This document shows, in pieces, positions 59,560 through 64,000 of a stretch of 64,000 bases of DNA. Each line of letters opens with the position of its first letter. Positions within the stretch are counted from its first letter, which is position 1. The notes below the pieces were generated by a model that saw only the letters and a program-made list of their open reading frames with translations, was not told where the DNA came from and did not search any database. The stretch is from contig OW388293.1 in assembly GCA_936450465.1 (NCBI GenBank), forward strand, positions 25,914,860 through 25,978,859, given 5' to 3'. This DNA is from Gibbula magus (Eukaryota; Mollusca; Gastropoda; Trochida; Trochidae). Made by a program: the position numbers and the translations under genes.

Positions 59560-61975
59560 TGAACTTCACTGATAGCGGTCGACTGAGCTATGCACAGGAC
59601 CACGTGCCACAAACTCGATATGTTTCAAAGGAACAGTATCAGTGTGGATACATGACAATACATGCATGTCTTCGAAGTTCCTTTCCACATAAATTAAGTT
59701 ATTCATACTGCCCGTATGTAGACATTAATAACTTATCTTACAGGAACCTGCAATACATACATTGTGTCGAATTTGTGACAATTCTGTGAAATGTAATAGC
59801 ATACCGCCCTATGATTTTAGCAGTGTTTTCACTGTATTTGCCTGGCGAACATCGTTGATATTTAACGTGTATTGTGTAAGAATAGATGGTGTTTGTTATT
59901 TCTTTCGTTTACACTCAGTCAAACCACACTTAAGCAAAGTATACCAGTTGGATTAGAATTTGTATAGGCATTATAAAGGTTAAACAAAATGAAATGCAAC
60001 AATTTGCTTATAAAAGAAAAGCAATGACAACCTTTTGTTCAAACCACATTTACTTCGTCTGTTGAAGGTGGAATCATAAACCCCGATACTTCTTTATCAA
60101 TAAAGAAAATGGCATTTGAAAATCATGATGGCTTTGTCCTGAATTTAATAAGATGTAATACGTTAATTATTGAAAGAGAAGAAATTGACATAATAGCCCA
60201 ACGGTTATAATGAATGTAACATTCATATATGTAATATATGTAAATATGATATGCAACACACGTTTTGGTTATTTACACTTGGGTGTTACAATCCCGTAAC
60301 ACATTTGTGAAAATGTTGTTTATTATGTAATATATAGTTGTTTTGACATAACAATGTTTTACATATTCCCAAAACATTTGAAATGCAAATTTGACTACTG
60401 TTGGGAACATGTACAATTGTACAGATTGTACAAATGATACCTTTGCTTAAAACCCGGGTAGTTCCGTATTGTACATATTTAATGACAGAACCAAAGTATC
60501 TGAAAACTAAAATTTAAAACTATCAAATCGTCATCTGTTGTATATAAGTTGTAAGTTAAATGACACTCATGGACACGTATCAACACAACACTTGTAATTT
60601 TTTGTGAACGAATTGGACACATGAATATTAGGTAACTATTGTTCATTTGTGTACATAAACCATCGAAACTCAAAAGAAAACGAAAATATATCGCCTCTAA
60701 TAATTTAAATGGCATGGGGAGTGTCTGGTCCAATAAATCGAAGTTGTACAAGTATTGTGTCCCTAAATAAGTTCAGAAAATCATTTGATCCATGCAATAA
60801 TTCAAATGGACGGACGGTCGGATAATTATATCATACGCCTGAAGATGAATCTCTAACATAGAATATCAATACATCTGTAGATGTAGTAGAATAACGAATG
60901 AACGTCCCGACCCGGTGAATTGTCCACCACGGCGCCTTGTTGAACGTCAGCCGGCAGACTAACAGACAATGAGACATTGTCAATGTGACATTGTGTCTCT
61001 CAAACAACTCAATGAGACATAACCCACGGACCATTGTCAACATTCTGACGCATCCAGACAATCTTACACACTTCCCAGGTATTGTTAACACCGCCATCTA
61101 TCATTTGCTTGTTAATCTCCACTGTGGCCATTTTGATGTCGATCGACGTTGACGCCTCACAACGTGGCTGTTTTTACGTAATACGCCGAGGATGTATAGC
61201 ATAGTCGTCTTTGATGTCTTCATGTGGTCGGGACTTAGCTAGTTGGTGTGACGGATATAAACGTGTAGAGAGGATTGAGTAGGTATTTGGAATTGAAAAC
61301 TGTAGGTTTGAAGAAATATATATTTAATATCAAATATTTGGTGTACGTCATAGGACTTCAATTCTGTTTTGTGTCTGGTTTATGACAGAACAATTGTTAT
61401 ATTGGAATAAAAACGAAAATGTTACTTTGTAAGTTTGTATTCAGTATTACATATTCCGTACACATTCTTTCGTTTAAAATATGCAACACATAATCAATAT
61501 TTGAGAATAGATTGAAAACTATGGATTTGACGAATTAAATATGCATTCTTGATACTCGACATATGAAAAAACATTGTTTATTGCAGAAGTATATGTAATA
61601 CTGGACATACTACGGGATACGTCCATCTCATTTAGCAAACCAACTTCTTAATGCCTCTAAAAGAAGTTAAAAGAGAACTGAACTGATTGGCTATCTAATG
61701 TCTTTAGTGAAAAGAATAACAGCATTGATACTATGTGGAATACATTGGAATACTATATAGATCAATGGTCTGGTACAGGTCCACTTTGGGATCCTATTCA
61801 ACACTGCCAGAGACGGACTAATCGCAAGCAACGATTATTCCCAATATGTATCCATTCAGCCAAGGAGACATCGACAAAGCTGAAACAGCGTCATTACAAC
61901 GAAAAAATAATTTTGGGCTGCTCTAGTTTAAGAAATATGTCCAAATAAAAATAGCAATATTAAAGAGTGTGTGCA
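59560..61975. other. No gene recognised
   Basis: AT-rich. Open frames at 60831-61097 (minus) and 61733-61948 (plus) show no family I recognise. Around 60958-61020 GACATTGT motifs are repeated. Confidence 0.4.
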
Positions 61976-61979
61976 TTCA

Positions 61980-62262
61980 GGTGAAAATAATGATCTCAGA
62001 TGCATTGTCCCCAAAAGTTTCAAACGTGTTCAAAACATTCAACGTGTTTTCATTCAAATATACATTCAATATTTAATTCAACAGATAATGTTTCAAACAT
62101 TAAAACTTAGGTTTAGCTGTTTTCTGGAAACACGACGTGACTGCTATGTATCATTCGACGGTTAAACTATTAAACTTGTGTCTGCATGGAATATTGGAGT
62201 AGTTATGAATGTTACAGACACTAAACTTCTCGAGCATTGTCATCATGTACGTTTCTTTTTAT
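61980..62262. mobile_element. AAAGAAACGTC MITE family, copy 4 (partial)
   Basis: AACAGATAATGTTTCAAACA, AACTTAGGTTTAGCTGTTTT and the end TGTACGTTTCTTTTTA correspond to the right half of the family. The left half is missing or eroded. Confidence 0.5.
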
Positions 62263-62439
62263 AAAATATTTACTTGAGTGTTTTACTACATTTCTGTTCT
62301 ATTGATGTTACGTTTCCAATATAATTAGATATTTCACTCTCCCAATATTTGAGACAAAACGAAGAGGTTATTTTTAGCACTGCCTGATTATATTACACGC
62401 ATCTCAAACTGACATATTTGTCTCTCCAATCTGGTCAGT

Positions 62440-62900
62440 GTGGTGACCAAACACATCAATTTTGTCAATTTGCTCCCATCAGACTGACCCAACATTTGCA
62501 CCTGACAACCTTAAACACCTGGATAAAAAAAGCCACATCACCATCATCTCCCAATGAGAAAGTGTTAAGTTACTATTCTTCTCATGTTTAGCATTTTGAA
62601 GGAGAAAAATCAATTCTCTTGTTTCGCATTGTTTAAGTGGTCAAACATGTGCACTTGAGAGCAGAACTTTAACACCTGGATAAATCTTCATCACCATCAT
62701 CTGCCCATTGAAAGGGGTTTGTTACTGTTCTCTTATGTTTACTTTGATAGAGAAAAATCAACAATCTTGTTTCGCAACGACGAGTGGCCAAACATTTACA
62801 CCTGAGAATAATGATATAACACCTGGGCGAAACATACCCTTCTAATAGATCCTTTACCCTTTAATATGCGTTTTTACTGGTCTTGAGGTAATTTGATAGG
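62440..62900. repeat. ~150-bp tandem repeat, ~3 copies
   Basis: Units contain CAAACATTTACACCTGAGA, TTAACACCTGGATAAA, CATCACCATCATCTGCCCA and GAGAAAAATCAACAATCTTG in the same order, followed by TTTCGCA. The last copy is degenerate. Confidence 0.8.
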
Positions 62901-62904
62901 AATA

Positions 62905-64000
62905 TCAGTTGTGTCATTTTATTTTAGTCATATTTTGTAAAAAGATAAGGACTCTTATTTACACTTCAAAGGTAAATACCTCGATACATCGCTTGATTAT
63001 ATACATGTACAATTTTGTTCATATGCTCCACACTCTAATCAATACTTTATTCGGTAATCTATTCATCTATTTCCAAATGGTAAAAGCTGTTAGTATCATA
63101 TTCATATTCATATCGAGTAATATCAACCTATATCCAATTTCCCCTCTCCAGACTAACAACCCCCTTTACCTGTCATCACATCTACCACAATGGATTGAAA
63201 AATCTTCTCATTTCATTTCCGCCAATTTCTATATCGGCCACATGCTTTAATCTTATCTTAAGGACACACGTATTTGTAAGGGAATGCCAATACGTCTTAT
63301 GGTTTGTCCACTACAGTCATATTTGTGGCCATTGACATTATCACATCCTCCACAACCACCAAACCGGTAAATTAAAGGACTAATCAGTCTAATGCTATTG
63401 TGGGGCACGAATAGTGACAGGAGGAACAAAGGGTGAAGACAGTATTTTGACAAAACCACTGAACGGATAAACGAGGTCACTGTGTCATGACACAGACAAG
63501 TCTAGTTATTTGTAGAATTAGTTTTGACAGTACAGACTCCGTACAGAAACTCTGTCCATCTGCATGGTTGGTCACTAGGGGTCAATTAAATGAGTCCAAA
63601 TTCAAAGACTCGAATTTCGAAACGCCAAGAGTACTCGACCAGGTTTTAACATTATTGTGGTTTGTATTTGTGGTATTTAAAGAGGCATCGATCATGTAAG
63701 TGTTTTAAATACAATTTGTTTGTGAAAATATACTTATGATATCAGTCGCTAGAGAAATATTTTATACCAGGACAATCCAATGACATTTGGTTTCAAAGAC
63801 AAGTACCCTTTGTACCTTTATTGCATAAAACGTACTACACAACAACAAGCGTGTTCCGAGGCACGGAGTCTGGTCAATTTCACAGGTCACCCTAGCAACC
63901 CATGCTTTTCTCGTGAAAGTTACCCATGTCACATTACTGAATGTCACGATTGCTTTATCATGATGTTTCTAAATGTCCCAAGGATATACAAATTATTGAC
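62905..64000. other. No gene recognised
   Basis: Non-coding AT-rich sequence to the window edge. The 113-codon open frame at 62909-63250 is low-complexity, hydrophobic and unassigned. Confidence 0.4.

Overview
This is a eukaryotic, AT-rich, intron- and repeat-laden window, most likely from a marine invertebrate. A mollusc, and probably a bivalve, is my best guess. The guess rests on repeat style (an element ending in the TAGCTCATCAGG / CCTGATGAGCTA inverted ends, tRNA-headed SINEs, many short TIR elements). It is an inference from remembered genomes, not a computed match. There are no operons, ribosome binding sites or bacterial genes.

The one host gene I can support is the minus-strand, 5'-proximal part of a HUNK-like Ser/Thr kinase (hormonally up-regulated Neu-associated kinase, AMPK-related branch of the CaMK group). 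Six coding exons run right to left: 20274-20524, 10143-10435, 8601-8656, 7127-7280, 1481-1608 and 799-891. Every junction has a GT donor and an AG acceptor, phases agree, and the joined frame covers the whole kinase domain from the glycine loop to the end of the C-lobe. The C-terminal tail lies off the left edge. The first recognised exon opens at a splice acceptor, so at least one further 5' exon should exist, either to the right (20.5-64 kb) or outside the window. A decayed partial copy of the glycine-loop exon sits about 90 bp downstream of that exon in the first intron. A Cys-rich open frame of unknown identity (about 12717-12969) lies in the same intron.

Layout. 1-20.5 kb: HUNK exons and introns, holding a TIR element with internal 145-bp tandem monomers (4.7-6.2 kb), a LINE fragment (12-12.7 kb), a 31-bp satellite (13.06-14.3 kb) and several MITEs. 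20.5-27.4 kb: a microsatellite, a 39-bp minisatellite, and a 3.3-kb element with ~500-bp inverted arms enclosing a broken Tc1/mariner transposase. 27.4-34 kb: a cluster of TTAA-flanked MITEs. 35-36.8 kb and 40.5-41.7 kb: 77-bp and 18-bp tandem arrays. 42-50.5 kb: MITEs, an L1-like LINE relic, a foldback element and SINE relics. 53.2-54.7 kb: a 5'-truncated non-LTR retrotransposon with a FADD reverse transcriptase. 55.6-62.3 kb: copies of an AAAGAAACGTC-ended MITE family, a Ty3/Gypsy-type integrase relic and a SINE.

I found no convincing new multi-gene system. The most unusual items are the decayed kinase-exon duplication, the two hammerhead-ribozyme-like cores (6.85 and 18.64 kb), the 32-nt G/C homopolymer next to a HUNK donor site, the composite TIR/tandem element and the nested long-TIR/Tc1 structure.
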